NCBI RefSeq assembly: GCF_003332275.1
Contig: NZ_QOVA01000008.1
Location: 124,001-188,000, forward strand
Direction of reading: 5' to 3'
Length of the DNA: 64,000 nt
Source of the DNA: Edaphovirga cremea
GTDB taxonomy: Bacteria > Pseudomonadota > Gammaproteobacteria > Enterobacterales > Enterobacteriaceae
Position numbers and translations under genes: made by a program
In this document: one piece after another, positions 1-8,780 of the stretch
How the letters are laid out: each line of letters begins with the position of its first letter
How positions within the stretch are numbered: position 1 is the first letter of the stretch
The notes under the pieces: generated by a model
Told to the model about the DNA's origin: nothing
Databases searched by the model: none
The model's input: only the letters and a program-made list of their open reading frames with translations

Positions 1-559
1 TGGCACGCTGTACGGCGTGAAAAGAGCAGGCGTAAGGCTCTATCAGAATAGCCTCTTCGAGCGAGAGACTGTCAGGCACATGATAATTAATCGCTTCTTT
101 GGGGAATTTCAAATATTCAGCCATCGCACCATTAACGTTACTCTGGAAACCATAAAGGTCGTGTTTTTCACACATCCAGTACTGACCACGCTTACAGAAA
201 CGGCACTCCCAACAAGGAACGATTTGTTCTGACGTTACCCTGTCGCCTAATTTGAATCCTTCAACCTCACTTCCTAAACCTACAACGTGCCCGATAAATT
301 CGTGACCTGGAATCATCGGCGCTTTTATATAGGAAGGTTGCTTATCATCTCCCCAGAAACTGGGGGCACCGCCGAAGGCCTTGGTATCGCCAGCGCAGAT
401 ACCGCAACCTTCGACCTTAACCAAAATCTCTTTCGAATCAATTGTCGGAACCGGGACTATCTCAAATCGATAATCGCCCGGCGCATACGCGACAACAGCA
501 CGCATTTTTTCGGGAATTCCTGCAACCATCTGAATATCGTTAGAACATTTGTTACACAT
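1..559 (-). CDS. Zinc-dependent alcohol (polyol) dehydrogenase, C-terminal part outside the window
   Basis: The minus-strand frame opens at an ATG at 559 behind an AGGAG-like site and runs off the left edge, leaving 186 codons. The catalytic zinc motif GCGICAGD, the GHEFIGHVV segment and the structural zinc set CWECRFCKRGQYWMC (C-x2-C-x2-C-x7-C) place it in the medium-chain zinc dehydrogenase superfamily, which oxidises alcohols with NAD(P)+. The start, MCNKC followed by an IPEKMRAVV-type segment, recalls erythritol/L-threitol-type dehydrogenases; that is from memory and unchecked. It is divergent from an RpiB-like isomerase, transaldolase and transketolase, which suits oxidation of a tetritol or pentitol whose phosphate feeds the pentose phosphate pathway. 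The substrate is inferred only. Confidence 0.75.
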   Translation of the reverse strand, partial: MCNKCSNDIQMVAGIPEKMRAVVAYAPGDYRFEIVPVPTIDSKEILVKVEGCGICAGDTKAFGGAPSFWGDDKQPSYIKAPMIPGHEFIGHVVGLGSEVEGFKLGDRVTSEQIVPCWECRFCKRGQYWMCEKHDLYGFQSNVNGAMAEYLKFPKEAINYHVPDSLSLEEAILIEPYACSFHAVQRA

Positions 560-1001
560 GCCGGACTCCTTTAAAAACCATTTTTATTAGAAATACTGAT
601 TCTCTTTGTGGGTACTATGAACATAAGATCTATTGCCGTGCTATTGAACAGTACGTCCATGACCCCATTTCAGGCTATCTAAAAATGTTCAGGCTGTGAG
701 AGAGATCATAAATTAAACCAAGAATTTTATAATTACTTGTTTCTGATGAGGAATGTAAAAGCCGCGAAATACGGGCAGATATAATGGCGAGCAACAGAGT
801 AAGCCACGAAGTGAACATAAGTTTATTGACTTGACAGATGAAATCAACGAACATGCAAAACATATGAACAATCAATGAGCATTTGTGTTATCTGCATTTT
901 TTCTCAATGCTCATCCCAGGTTTTCAGGTCGTTAACTGTTGCTCTTCAGCAGCAAAATCGTGATTAACGCGATTACAGTTCCATTTGTTAAGGGGTGAAA
1001 T
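560..1001. promoter_or_regulatory. Divergent control region between the dehydrogenase and the isomerase operon
   Basis: No convincing gene lies in these 442 bases. The 10-mer TGAACATAAG occurs twice (618-627 and 812-821). A 9-bp inverted repeat ATGAGCATT / AATGCTCAT (875-883 and 906-914) sits about 90 bases before the isomerase start. These are plausible operator elements for a sugar-responsive regulator, but no regulator gene is visible here. The region must carry promoters for both directions because the flanking genes diverge. Confidence 0.45.
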
Positions 1002-1463
1002 ATGTTGTCTATTGCAATCGGCTGTGATGACGCGGCTATTGATATGAAAAACCAACTTGTTGAATTTATTAAAAATAAAGGTATTACTGTCGTCGACTAC
1101 AGTTGCGATCAGTACCCTGAACTTACGATGTACCCAGATATCGCCATGCGAGTCGCTCAGGCGATCAAAGAGGGGGAACATGAGCGAGGCATTCTGATCT
1201 GTGGGACGGGTATTGGCATGAGTATTACCGCAAATAAAGTGCGGGGAATTCGGGCTGCCCTATGCCACGACACCTTCTCTGCCCAGCGCGCCAGAAAAAG
1301 CAATAATGCGCAAATCATCTGTTTAGGCGCGCGGGTTATTGGTACCGAATTGGCCAAAGTGCTGGTTGATGCCTGGTTAGATTCCGAGTTCGATGGCGGG
1401 GGTTCAGCGGAAAAAGTTGAGCGAATCAGTCATTACGAGAATATCCAGCATCTCCTTTCTTAA
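1002..1463 (+). CDS. RpiB/LacAB-family sugar-phosphate isomerase
   Basis: A 153-residue protein, the usual size for the RpiB/LacA/LacB family of aldose-ketose phosphate isomerases. The ATG at 1002 follows an AAGGGG site. The active-site segment ICGTGIGMSITANK, including the catalytic Cys, is intact, and the C-terminal LVDAWL segment matches RpiB. The N-terminal motif reads GCDDAA where E. coli RpiB has GCDH, so the histidine at that position is absent. This suggests a substrate other than ribose 5-phosphate, for example a tetrulose phosphate as in erythritol pathways (inference). Transaldolase and transketolase genes follow in the same direction, which fits delivery of a 4- or 5-carbon phosphate into the pentose phosphate pathway. 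Confidence 0.85.
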   Translation: MLSIAIGCDDAAIDMKNQLVEFIKNKGITVVDYSCDQYPELTMYPDIAMRVAQAIKEGEHERGILICGTGIGMSITANKVRGIRAALCHDTFSAQRARKSNNAQIICLGARVIGTELAKVLVDAWLDSEFDGGGSAEKVERISHYENIQHLLS

Positions 1464-1544
1464 GAGAGATAGTTGATCGTTATCCGGGCTTGCATCCAGT
1501 AAATGGCTGGGGGTGTCGGATTATATTTCAAAAGGAAATTTTTT

Positions 1545-2495
1545 ATGAATCAACTTGATGAACTAAAAAAAGTCACCACCGTTGTGGCGGATAGTGGTGA
1601 TTTGGAGTCGATCCGCAACTTCTCACCAGAAGATGCAACGACGAATCCCTCACTCATTCTCAAAGCTGCCGAACTCCCCCAATACAAATATTTGATTGAT
1701 GCCGCGATTAAAGACGCCCGGGAACAGGATGGCGATAAGGACACACTGTTAGTCAACGTCTGCGATCGTCTGGCTGTGTATATCGGCGCAGAAATTGTTA
1801 AAACCATTCCAGGTAGAATTTCTACCGAGGTGGATGCCAGATTGTCTTATAACAGCGAACTGTGCGTAGAAAAAGCACGTAAAATCATTTCGCTTTATAA
1901 AAGTATAGGTATCGATAAATCACGTATTCTGATCAAGCTGGCATCGACCTGGGAAGGTATACGCGCGGCGGAACAGTTGGAAAAAGAGGGTATCAATTGC
2001 AACCTGACATTATTGTTCTCTTTTGCTCAGGCTCGTGCTTGTGCTGAAGCAGGTGCCTATTTGATCTCACCGTTTGTAGGCCGAATCTATGATTGGTATC
2101 AGGCAAAACAACCGGGCATGGAATACGACGCTGAAAGTGACCCGGGCGTGACCTCTGTCAGGGAGATATATCATTACTATAAACAGCACCGTTATTCGAC
2201 GGTGATCATGGGTGCAAGTTTCAGGCGTATTGAACAAGTACTTGCCTTGGCCGGATGCGATCGCTTAACCATTTCTCCTGCCCTGCTGGAGCAATTGCAG
2301 GAGAGTCATGGCCCGGTTGAACGTAAGCTTTCCCCTGCCAAAGAAGTTTTGCATCGTCCAAATAGGATGACTGAAGCCGAATTCCGCTGGCTGCATAATA
2401 TGGATCCTATGGCTATCGATAAACTTGCCGAAGGTATTCGTCTGTTTGCCGCAGATCAGGAAAAACTGGAACGGATGATCGCGGCGCAACTCTAA
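1545..2495 (+). CDS. talA: Transaldolase
   Basis: Transfers a dihydroxyacetone unit between sugar phosphates in the cytosolic non-oxidative pentose phosphate pathway. The ATG at 1545 ([10 protein letters not shown]) behind AAAGGAAA gives 316 residues, the same length as E. coli TalA; the upstream in-frame ATG at 1503 has no good ribosome site. The segments DATTNPSL, the Schiff-base lysine in ILIKLASTW and NLTLLFS are present. It lies between the isomerase and a TktB-type transketolase, the same talA-tktB pairing seen in E. coli, where the pair is a stationary-phase or accessory copy. An accessory role in polyol use is likely here. Confidence 0.95.
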   Translation: MNQLDELKKVTTVVADSGDLESIRNFSPEDATTNPSLILKAAELPQYKYLIDAAIKDAREQDGDKDTLLVNVCDRLAVYIGAEIVKTIPGRISTEVDARLSYNSELCVEKARKIISLYKSIGIDKSRILIKLASTWEGIRAAEQLEKEGINCNLTLLFSFAQARACAEAGAYLISPFVGRIYDWYQAKQPGMEYDAESDPGVTSVREIYHYYKQHRYSTVIMGASFRRIEQVLALAGCDRLTISPALLEQLQESHGPVERKLSPAKEVLHRPNRMTEAEFRWLHNMDPMAIDKLAEGIRLFAADQEKLERMIAAQL

Positions 2496-2543
2496 AACCC
2501 CTCCCCAAAATGAATATATATGAATGAAAAACGTATTCATAAA

Positions 2544-2575
2544 CCTGTCCCGCGACATTACGTTGTCGGGATAGG
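2544..2575 (+). other. Imperfect hairpin between talA and tktB
   Basis: The arms CCTGTCCCGCGACA and TGTCGGGATAGG can pair with a small bulge across a six-base loop. There is no clear run of T after it, so it is more likely a processing or stability hairpin within the operon than a terminator. Confidence 0.3.
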
Positions 2576-2668
2576 TATTTCATAAAGAAAGTCTCATCAG
2601 ACGGAGACTCGATTAGCCAGTGAACGTTTATTCATCCCCCAAGAAATTTCACCTACATGGAGTTAACT

Positions 2669-4672
2669 ATGCCTTCTCATAAAGAGCTCGCAGACGCTAT
2701 TCGCGCGTTGAGTATGGACGCGGTACAAAAAGCCAATTCCGGACATCCGGGTGCCCCGATGGGTATGGCGGATATCGCGCAGGTCTTATGGTGGGATTTC
2801 CTTAGCCATAACCCGGAGAATCCGCAGTGGGCTAACCGCGACCGCTTTATTCTCTCCAACGGCCATGGCTCGATGCTACTGTACAGTCTGCTGCATCTCA
2901 CAGGTTATGACTTGTCGATCGAAGATTTAAAGCAGTTTCGCCAGCTTCATTCCCGTACCCCCGGCCACCCTGAATACCGTTATACCCCAGGGGTAGAAAC
3001 CACCACCGGACCCTTGGGGCAAGGCATTGGCAACGCCGTGGGCATGGCGATTGCCGAACGAACGTTGGCTAGACAATTCAATCGGCAAGATCATGAAATA
3101 ATTGACCATTTTACTTATACTTTTATGGGTGACGGCTGCATGATGGAGGGGGTGTCCCATGAGGTATGCTCACTGGCGGGTACCCTGCAATTAGGGAAGT
3201 TGATTGCATTTTATGATGACAATGGGATCTCCATTGATGGTCATGTTGACGGCTGGTTTACTGATGATACCGCCAAACGCTTTGAAGCCTACGGCTGGCA
3301 CGTAATTTCAGCTATCGACGGACACGATGCGAACGCTATCCGCACAGCAATTGAGCAGGCCAAACGCGAGACAGGCAAGCCTTCCCTATTGATGTGTAAA
3401 ACGATTATTGGTTTCGGCTCCCCCAACAAAGCAGGAAGTCATGAAAGTCACGGAGCGCCTTTAGGCGATGCTGAAGTTGCCGCCACACGCAACGCGCTGG
3501 GCTGGAAACACCCGCCGTTTTTCATCCCCCAGGAAATTTATTCTGCCTGGAATGCCAAGGTGACGGGTCACGCCAAAGAGTTGGCTTGGGACAAACAGTT
3601 TGCTGCCTATGCAGATAAATATCCCGAGTTAGCCGCAGAACTCAAACGCCGCACGAGCAATGAATTACCGGCTGACTGGCAGCGGGAATCTCAACTTTTC
3701 ATTGAATATTTGCAGGATAACCCTGCCAATATTGCCACACGCAAGGCCTCACAAAACACGTTGGAAAGATTCGGCACACTGCTCCCTGAATTCCTTGGGG
3801 GTTCAGCCGACCTGGCACCGAGTAATTTGACGATGTGGTCAGGTTCAAAATCCATTGTGGATGATCGGGGAGGCAACTACATCCATTACGGCGTGCGCGA
3901 GTTTGGTATGTCAGCCATCATGAATGGTATAGCTCTGCATGGCGGATTTTTGCCTTATGGCGCGACATTCCTCATGTTTATGGAGTATGCGCGCAATGCG
4001 GTACGCATGGCCGCCTTGATGAAAATTCGCAGTATCTTCGTCTATACCCATGATTCAATTGGTCTGGGTGAGGACGGACCTACCCATCAACCCGTAGAAC
4101 AGATGGCCAGCCTGCGCCTGACGCCCAACATGAGCACATGGCGTCCTTGTGATCAAGTTGAATCAGCCGTTGCCTGGATACATGCCATCGAACGTATTGA
4201 TGGTCCGTGCGCATTAATCTTCTCGCGCCAAAATTTACCCCAACAGCCTCGCAACCAACAGCAACTGGCAGACATTGCCCGTGGTGGTTACGTGCTGAAA
4301 GAGTGTAACGCCACACCTGAGCTCATCCTGATTGCCACCGGTTCAGAAGTGAGTCTGGCGGTTGATGCAGCCGACCAACTGAACGCGGAAGGTCGCCACG
4401 TACGGGTTGTCTCGATGCCATCGACCGAGACTTTCGATCGCCAGGATGCGCATTATCGTGAATCGGTACTGCCATCAAACATCACCGCTCGCATCGCCAT
4501 TGAAGCGGGTATTGCAGATTTCTGGTTCAAGTATGTCGGCTTGAAGGGCAAAATCATCGGTATGCATAGCTTTGGCGAATCTGCACCAGCGGATCAATTG
4601 TTTGAGATGTTTGGTTTTACCGTCGAAAACATACTGACCCACGCACGCGCGTTGCTCTCAAAGGGCCACTGA
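2669..4672 (+). CDS. tktB: Transketolase
   Basis: Thiamine-diphosphate enzyme moving two-carbon units between sugar phosphates. The ATG at 2669 ([17 protein letters not shown]) has GGAG seven bases upstream and gives 667 residues, equal to E. coli TktB; the ATG at 2657 overlaps that ribosome site and is less likely. Visible hallmarks are the N-terminal [12 protein letters not shown] segment, [21 protein letters not shown], the thiamine-diphosphate motif beginning GDGCMMEG, and the C-terminal ATGSEV segment. It closes the sugar-phosphate set begun by the isomerase and transaldolase. Confidence 0.95.
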   Translation: MPSHKELADAIRALSMDAVQKANSGHPGAPMGMADIAQVLWWDFLSHNPENPQWANRDRFILSNGHGSMLLYSLLHLTGYDLSIEDLKQFRQLHSRTPGHPEYRYTPGVETTTGPLGQGIGNAVGMAIAERTLARQFNRQDHEIIDHFTYTFMGDGCMMEGVSHEVCSLAGTLQLGKLIAFYDDNGISIDGHVDGWFTDDTAKRFEAYGWHVISAIDGHDANAIRTAIEQAKRETGKPSLLMCKTIIGFGSPNKAGSHESHGAPLGDAEVAATRNALGWKHPPFFIPQEIYSAWNAKVTGHAKELAWDKQFAAYADKYPELAAELKRRTSNELPADWQRESQLFIEYLQDNPANIATRKASQNTLERFGTLLPEFLGGSADLAPSNLTMWSGSKSIVDDRGGNYIHYGVREFGMSAIMNGIALHGGFLPYGATFLMFMEYARNAVRMAALMKIRSIFVYTHDSIGLGEDGPTHQPVEQMASLRLTPNMSTWRPCDQVESAVAWIHAIERIDGPCALIFSRQNLPQQPRNQQQLADIARGGYVLKECNATPELILIATGSEVSLAVDAADQLNAEGRHVRVVSMPSTETFDRQDAHYRESVLPSNITARIAIEAGIADFWFKYVGLKGKIIGMHSFGESAPADQLFEMFGFTVENILTHARALLSKGH

Positions 4673-4789
4673 ACCGGTCACCGGCTTGAGATAACGATAA
4701 TGTAATGGGTATTTTCTGGTGACATTACAATTGGGGCAAATAGCGTCTATCTTTACTATTGAACAGCAATTCGTTTACTCGAGGCAGCT

Positions 4790-5113
4790 ATGTTCCTTAA
4801 TTATTTTGCGCTAGGCGTACTCATTCTTGTCTTCCTCATCATCTTTTACGGGATCATTATTCTTCATGACATCCCCTATTTGATCGCAAAATCACGCAAC
4901 CATCCCCATGCGGATGCTATTCATGTCGCAGGTTGGGTGAGCTTGTTTACTTTACATGTCATATGGCCGTTTTTATGGATCTGGGCCACGTTGTATCGCC
5001 CGGAACGTGGCTGGGGAATGCAAGGCCAGCCAGACTCCTTTGCACAGTTGCAGCAAAGAGTAACCGAGTTGGAACAAAAACTGGGTGATAATCAAACGAC
5101 TTCATCGGAGTAA
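4790..5113 (+). CDS. yiaW: YiaW-type inner membrane protein (DUF3302)
   Basis: A 107-residue protein with two hydrophobic segments (about residues 5-27 and 45-67) and a polar, possibly coiled-coil C-terminus ([14 protein letters not shown]). The sequence RPERGWGMQ after the second membrane segment is typical of the DUF3302/YiaW family as I recall it. It stops five bases before the YiaV gene, the same order as in E. coli. In that family it is thought to be a small partner of an HlyD-type membrane fusion protein; no substrate is established. Confidence 0.8.
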   Translation: MFLNYFALGVLILVFLIIFYGIIILHDIPYLIAKSRNHPHADAIHVAGWVSLFTLHVIWPFLWIWATLYRPERGWGMQGQPDSFAQLQQRVTELEQKLGDNQTTSSE

Positions 5114-5117
5114 TATC

Positions 5118-6254
5118 ATGGATTTACTCATTATACTGACGTATGTCGCATTTGCCTGGGCCATATTTAAAATATTTAAAATACCCGTCAATAAATGGAC
5201 CGTACCCACCGCCGCACTGGGCGGTGTTTTTTTAATTAGCGGGTTAATTTTGTTGATGAATTACAATCATCCTTATACTTTTCAAGCCCAGAAGGCCGTT
5301 GTTAGCATTCCGATTACGCCCCAGGTAACAGGCGTTGTTACCGAAGTCACTGACAAATCAAACGTATTAATCAAAAAAGGCGAAGTACTCTTTAAAATAG
5401 ATGCTACCCGATATGAGGCCCGTGTTAACAGGCTTCAGGCGGATTTAGTCACGGCAATACACAATACCTATGTGCTCAAGGGACAATTGGATGAGGCCAT
5501 CGCCAATACGTCTCATGTTACTGCCGAGCGCGATAGATTGTATAAAGACTACCAGCGTTATGTCAGAGGGAGTCAAGCGAAGGTCAATCCGTTCTCCGAA
5601 AGTGATATTGATAACGCAAGACAGAACTTCATGGCGCAGGATGCGCTGGTAAAAAGCTCCATTGCCGAGCAGTCACAAATAAAAAGTCAGATAGACAGCG
5701 TAGTTAACGGAGAACAATCCCAGGTAGTCAGCCTCAGGGCGCAGTTGGCTGAAGCCAAATATGATCTCGAACAAACGGTGATCCGTGCCCCAAGTAACGG
5801 CTATGTCACGCAGGTACTCATTCGTCCTGGAACCTACGCGGCCGCTTTGCCGCTTCGCCCGGTAATGGTTTTTATACCGGAACAAAAAAGGCTGATAATC
5901 GCCCAATTCAGGCAAAACTCGCTATTGCGCCTGCTTCCTGGAGATGACGCTGAGGTGGTATTCAATGCGTTACCTGGGCAGGTATTCCTGGGGAAATTAC
6001 TCACCATTGTCCCTGTTGTATCTGGCGGAACATATCAGGCACAGGGAACGCTGCAATCGCTGAACATTGTTCCTGGCACTGACGGGGTCCTTGCCATTAT
6101 AGAGCTGCAAGAGAATGCTGAAATTGAAGTACTGCCTGACGGTATATTTGCTCAGGTAGCCGTTTATTCCGACCATTTCACCCATGTTTCCGTTATGCGT
6201 AAGGTGTTGCTGCGCATGACTAGCTGGATGCATTACCTCTACCTTGACCATTAA
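5118..6254 (+). CDS. yiaV: YiaV-type HlyD-family membrane fusion protein
   Basis: Periplasmic adaptor of an efflux or export system anchored in the inner membrane. The ATG at 5118 ([14 protein letters not shown]) gives 378 residues, the E. coli YiaV length. There are two N-terminal hydrophobic segments, then a barrel-sandwich half ([16 protein letters not shown]), a helical hairpin (about residues 100-200), the second half ([13 protein letters not shown]), and a beta-barrel C-terminus. Its direct upstream neighbour is YiaW. No ABC or MFS transporter lies next to it, so the partner pump is unknown. Confidence 0.88.
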   Translation: MDLLIILTYVAFAWAIFKIFKIPVNKWTVPTAALGGVFLISGLILLMNYNHPYTFQAQKAVVSIPITPQVTGVVTEVTDKSNVLIKKGEVLFKIDATRYEARVNRLQADLVTAIHNTYVLKGQLDEAIANTSHVTAERDRLYKDYQRYVRGSQAKVNPFSESDIDNARQNFMAQDALVKSSIAEQSQIKSQIDSVVNGEQSQVVSLRAQLAEAKYDLEQTVIRAPSNGYVTQVLIRPGTYAAALPLRPVMVFIPEQKRLIIAQFRQNSLLRLLPGDDAEVVFNALPGQVFLGKLLTIVPVVSGGTYQAQGTLQSLNIVPGTDGVLAIIELQENAEIEVLPDGIFAQVAVYSDHFTHVSVMRKVLLRMTSWMHYLYLDH

Positions 6255-6379
6255 CGAGGGCTTCGATCTTTCGGGTGGATTCGCCACAAGGAGCAGGCCG
6301 TGAGTGAGCGTAACTAGTCAGATACCGGCTATTTGGCTCTATCATGATTTACCCTAGCGCCCTCTTTTTCTTGAAGGGA

Positions 6380-6471
6380 AAGTGTCATATTTGAACTTAT
6401 GTGCATTGACTTTGCGCGCTCAATGTCTAAAAAAACGGGGATACAAATGGAAAGGTTCAAATATGACACTT
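6380..6471. repeat. 92-bp element with perfect 17-bp terminal inverted repeats
   Basis: AAGTGTCATATTTGAAC (6380-6396) is matched exactly by its reverse complement at 6455-6471. The 58-bp interior has a second inverted pair, CATTGA and TCAATG. It lies between convergent genes, so it could be a large bidirectional hairpin terminator, a MITE-like remnant, or an invertible segment. No target-site duplication is obvious. Confidence 0.6.
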
Positions 6472-6517
6472 GTCAGGAATTTAAAACTGCACCTGGCGGC
6501 GGAGAATGTCAATAAAG

Positions 6518-7153
6518 CTACCGTAGCCTTGCCCACTGCACGCTGTCAGTTACACTCTGAACAAATTTTTCTGCCGCTTGTTGAGAGCGGAAGGCGTCGT
6601 TATTCTCGGCGACAACTTCAAAAAAATAGCGCTCTCCACTGAGCATTGCATTTGCCTGCACCGAGCCACAGGCGTCATCACAAATCTGGCGACGAAAATA
6701 GAGAGTGTCTCCCGTCGGTAAAAGATATTTCCCTGGGGGAGGTTCTCTTTTCTCTTGGCTTGCCGCGACTTCAGGGAGTTTTTTCTGTAATTCATCAAAT
6801 GCCTGGATATGGGACTCATACGTTTTTATTACTGCTCTCTGCATTTTCACCAGTCTTTCAGCGAGCCCACCACCGCTCTGATTGACTCTTATCGTCATGC
6901 TCAGTGTATTTTCAGACTTTTGATAAACCAGTCTTGCACCATCAGAACTGCACGTCACTTCGTTGAGCTGAAAATTGCCAAGGCTCAGCGCCGGTTGATT
7001 ATCCGCGTGAAGGAATGCATTCAATGCATCCGAAACACAATCATCCGCAATCCCATTTCGAACGCCTTCGGGTAACTTTATAGAAGCATTCTTTGCCCAG
7101 GCAACATGATGCACTGCGGCTCCAATCAGCAGAATGAGGAGTATTTTTTTCAT
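6518..7153 (-). CDS. Secreted hypothetical protein
   Basis: A 211-residue protein that begins with a clear Sec signal peptide (MKKILLILLIGAAVHHVAWA, cleavage after AWA). The mature part is soluble and contains four cysteines in two pairs, one in VSDALNAF/EVTCSSDG and one in CDDACGS, compatible with disulfides. I do not recognise a domain. It is convergent with yiaV and divergent from gltS, so it is probably a single-gene unit. Its function is unknown; it should be periplasmic. Confidence 0.7.
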   Translation of the reverse strand: MKKILLILLIGAAVHHVAWAKNASIKLPEGVRNGIADDCVSDALNAFLHADNQPALSLGNFQLNEVTCSSDGARLVYQKSENTLSMTIRVNQSGGGLAERLVKMQRAVIKTYESHIQAFDELQKKLPEVAASQEKREPPPGKYLLPTGDTLYFRRQICDDACGSVQANAMLSGERYFFEVVAENNDAFRSQQAAEKFVQSVTDSVQWARLR

Positions 7154-7568
7154 CCATGAAACCCTTTAGATTATGTGGCTTAACACCAATCACTGTATAT
7201 AAATTGCACGTTTTTTACAATGCGCAGGGTTGTTCACCAAAATCATCTTTCACTGCACTCCAGACCTACTCTGCTTTCCATTCTCCATCCTCTAAATAAC
7301 GCGTTATACAGAAAAAATGAGTGTCGCAAGAGCAATGCCAGAAAAAAGTCGTGCTACGCTTTAGTTAGCAACAATGATGTTATCGCTGTTGATTGCTCTC
7401 AAATAACTTCTCTGTATAGCGGTGTAATAAAAACAACAAATCAATAAGTTAAGCATCACCCTCTTTATTTGGAGCTTTATTGTGAATCCTCCTTTATATG
7501 CGCTTTGAGCAAACTTAAAAGAACAATGTAGGTATCGGGTCATTGCTTTTACATGCGGGGGTTTCGAA
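7154..7568. other. Intergenic region between the secreted protein and gltS
   Basis: This 415-base stretch lies between divergent genes and should contain both promoters. It is AT-rich near 7430-7500. I see no gene, strong palindrome or recognised operator in it. The gltS ribosome site GGGGG ends about seven bases before its ATG. Confidence 0.4.
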
Positions 7569-8780
7569 ATGTTCCAACTAGATATTTATGGCACGCTCGT
7601 CGCTGCAACGTTGGTCCTCTTGCTAGGCAGGCAATGCGTCCAGAAAATTCCTTTACTGCAAAGATATGCTATCCCCGAACCCATCGCTGGCGGTTTGCTG
7701 TTCGCCTTGCTGTTCCTGCTTATTCATCAGACAACAGGTATGGAAACCCGCTTTGACACATCCTTACGTGACCCGCTGATGCTGACATTTTTTGCCTCAA
7801 TAGGTCTTAATGCCAATCTGGCCAGTTTAAAGGCCGGTGGCAGAGTACTGGTAAAATTTATCGTGGTCGTTATTGGTTTATTGTTGCTCCAGAATATGGT
7901 TGGCATCGGCATGGCTAAAATGCTGGGGCTGGAGCCGTTGATGGGGTTACTTGTCGGGGTCATCACGCTGTCTGGCGGGCATGGTACGGGTGCAGCCTGG
8001 AGCAGTGTATTTGTCGAAAATTATGGCTTAAGCAATGCCACTGAAGTGGCAATGGCCTGCGCAACTTTCGGCCTGGTATTGGGGGGATTGATCGCAGGTC
8101 CTGTTGCACTTTATCTGATTAAGCATTCAGCCGCCCCGAATGGGAGGCCAGAAGATGCAATACAGCCCACTACATTCGAAAAGCCACAATCAGGGCGTGT
8201 CATCACAACATTGGTTCTGGTAGAAACCCTCGCCATGATTGCCATTTGTTTGATGGCAGGCCGCTATATCATGGGATTATTGGCAGGATCTTTATTCGAA
8301 TTGCCGGTTTTTGTCTATGTCCTGTTTGTCGGGGTGATCCTCAGTAATCTCCTGAGTTATACGGGCTTTTATCAGGTTTTTGCGCATGCGGTTTCTATAG
8401 TAGGTAACGTTAGCCTCTCTCTGTTTCTGGCAATCGCGTTGATGAGTCTACGATTGTGGGAGTTGGCCTCTCTGGCGCTACCGATGTTGGCTATTCTGTT
8501 GGTGCAAACGCTGTTGATGGCATTGTACGCAATATTTGTCACTTACAGAGTGATGGGAAAGAACTATGATGCGGCGGTTTTAGCTGCGGGTCACTGCGGT
8601 TTAGGGTTGGGGGCGACCCCCACCGCCATTGCCAATATGCAAGCGATCACTGAGCGTTTCGGCCCCTCACACGTTGCGTTTCTCATTGTACCGATGGTGG
8701 GTGCTTTCTTTATGGACATCGTCAATGCCATAGTGATCAAGCTGTCTCTATTGCTACCGATGTTTGCGCAGTTAGGTTAA
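7569..8780 (+). CDS. gltS: Sodium/glutamate symporter
   Basis: Integral membrane carrier importing glutamate with Na+. It has 403 residues, the usual GltS length (about 400), with two inverted-repeat halves of hydrophobic helices. Typical segments are IPEPIAGGLLFALLF near residue 35, SGGHGTGAAW near residue 135 and GHCGLGLGATPTAIANMQA near residue 340; the last two mark the re-entrant loops. The ATG at 7569 follows GGGGG. Its TAA shares the TTAA palindrome with the stop codon of the convergent EAL gene, so the two reading frames overlap by four bases at their 3' ends. Confidence 0.93.
   Translation: MFQLDIYGTLVAATLVLLLGRQCVQKIPLLQRYAIPEPIAGGLLFALLFLLIHQTTGMETRFDTSLRDPLMLTFFASIGLNANLASLKAGGRVLVKFIVVVIGLLLLQNMVGIGMAKMLGLEPLMGLLVGVITLSGGHGTGAAWSSVFVENYGLSNATEVAMACATFGLVLGGLIAGPVALYLIKHSAAPNGRPEDAIQPTTFEKPQSGRVITTLVLVETLAMIAICLMAGRYIMGLLAGSLFELPVFVYVLFVGVILSNLLSYTGFYQVFAHAVSIVGNVSLSLFLAIALMSLRLWELASLALPMLAILLVQTLLMALYAIFVTYRVMGKNYDAAVLAAGHCGLGLGATPTAIANMQAITERFGPSHVAFLIVPMVGAFFMDIVNAIVIKLSLLLPMFAQLG

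Noticed and set aside
924-1357. Minus-strand frames opposite the isomerase gene
   Set aside because: They are antisense shadows of a well-supported gene and have no domain or ribosome site.
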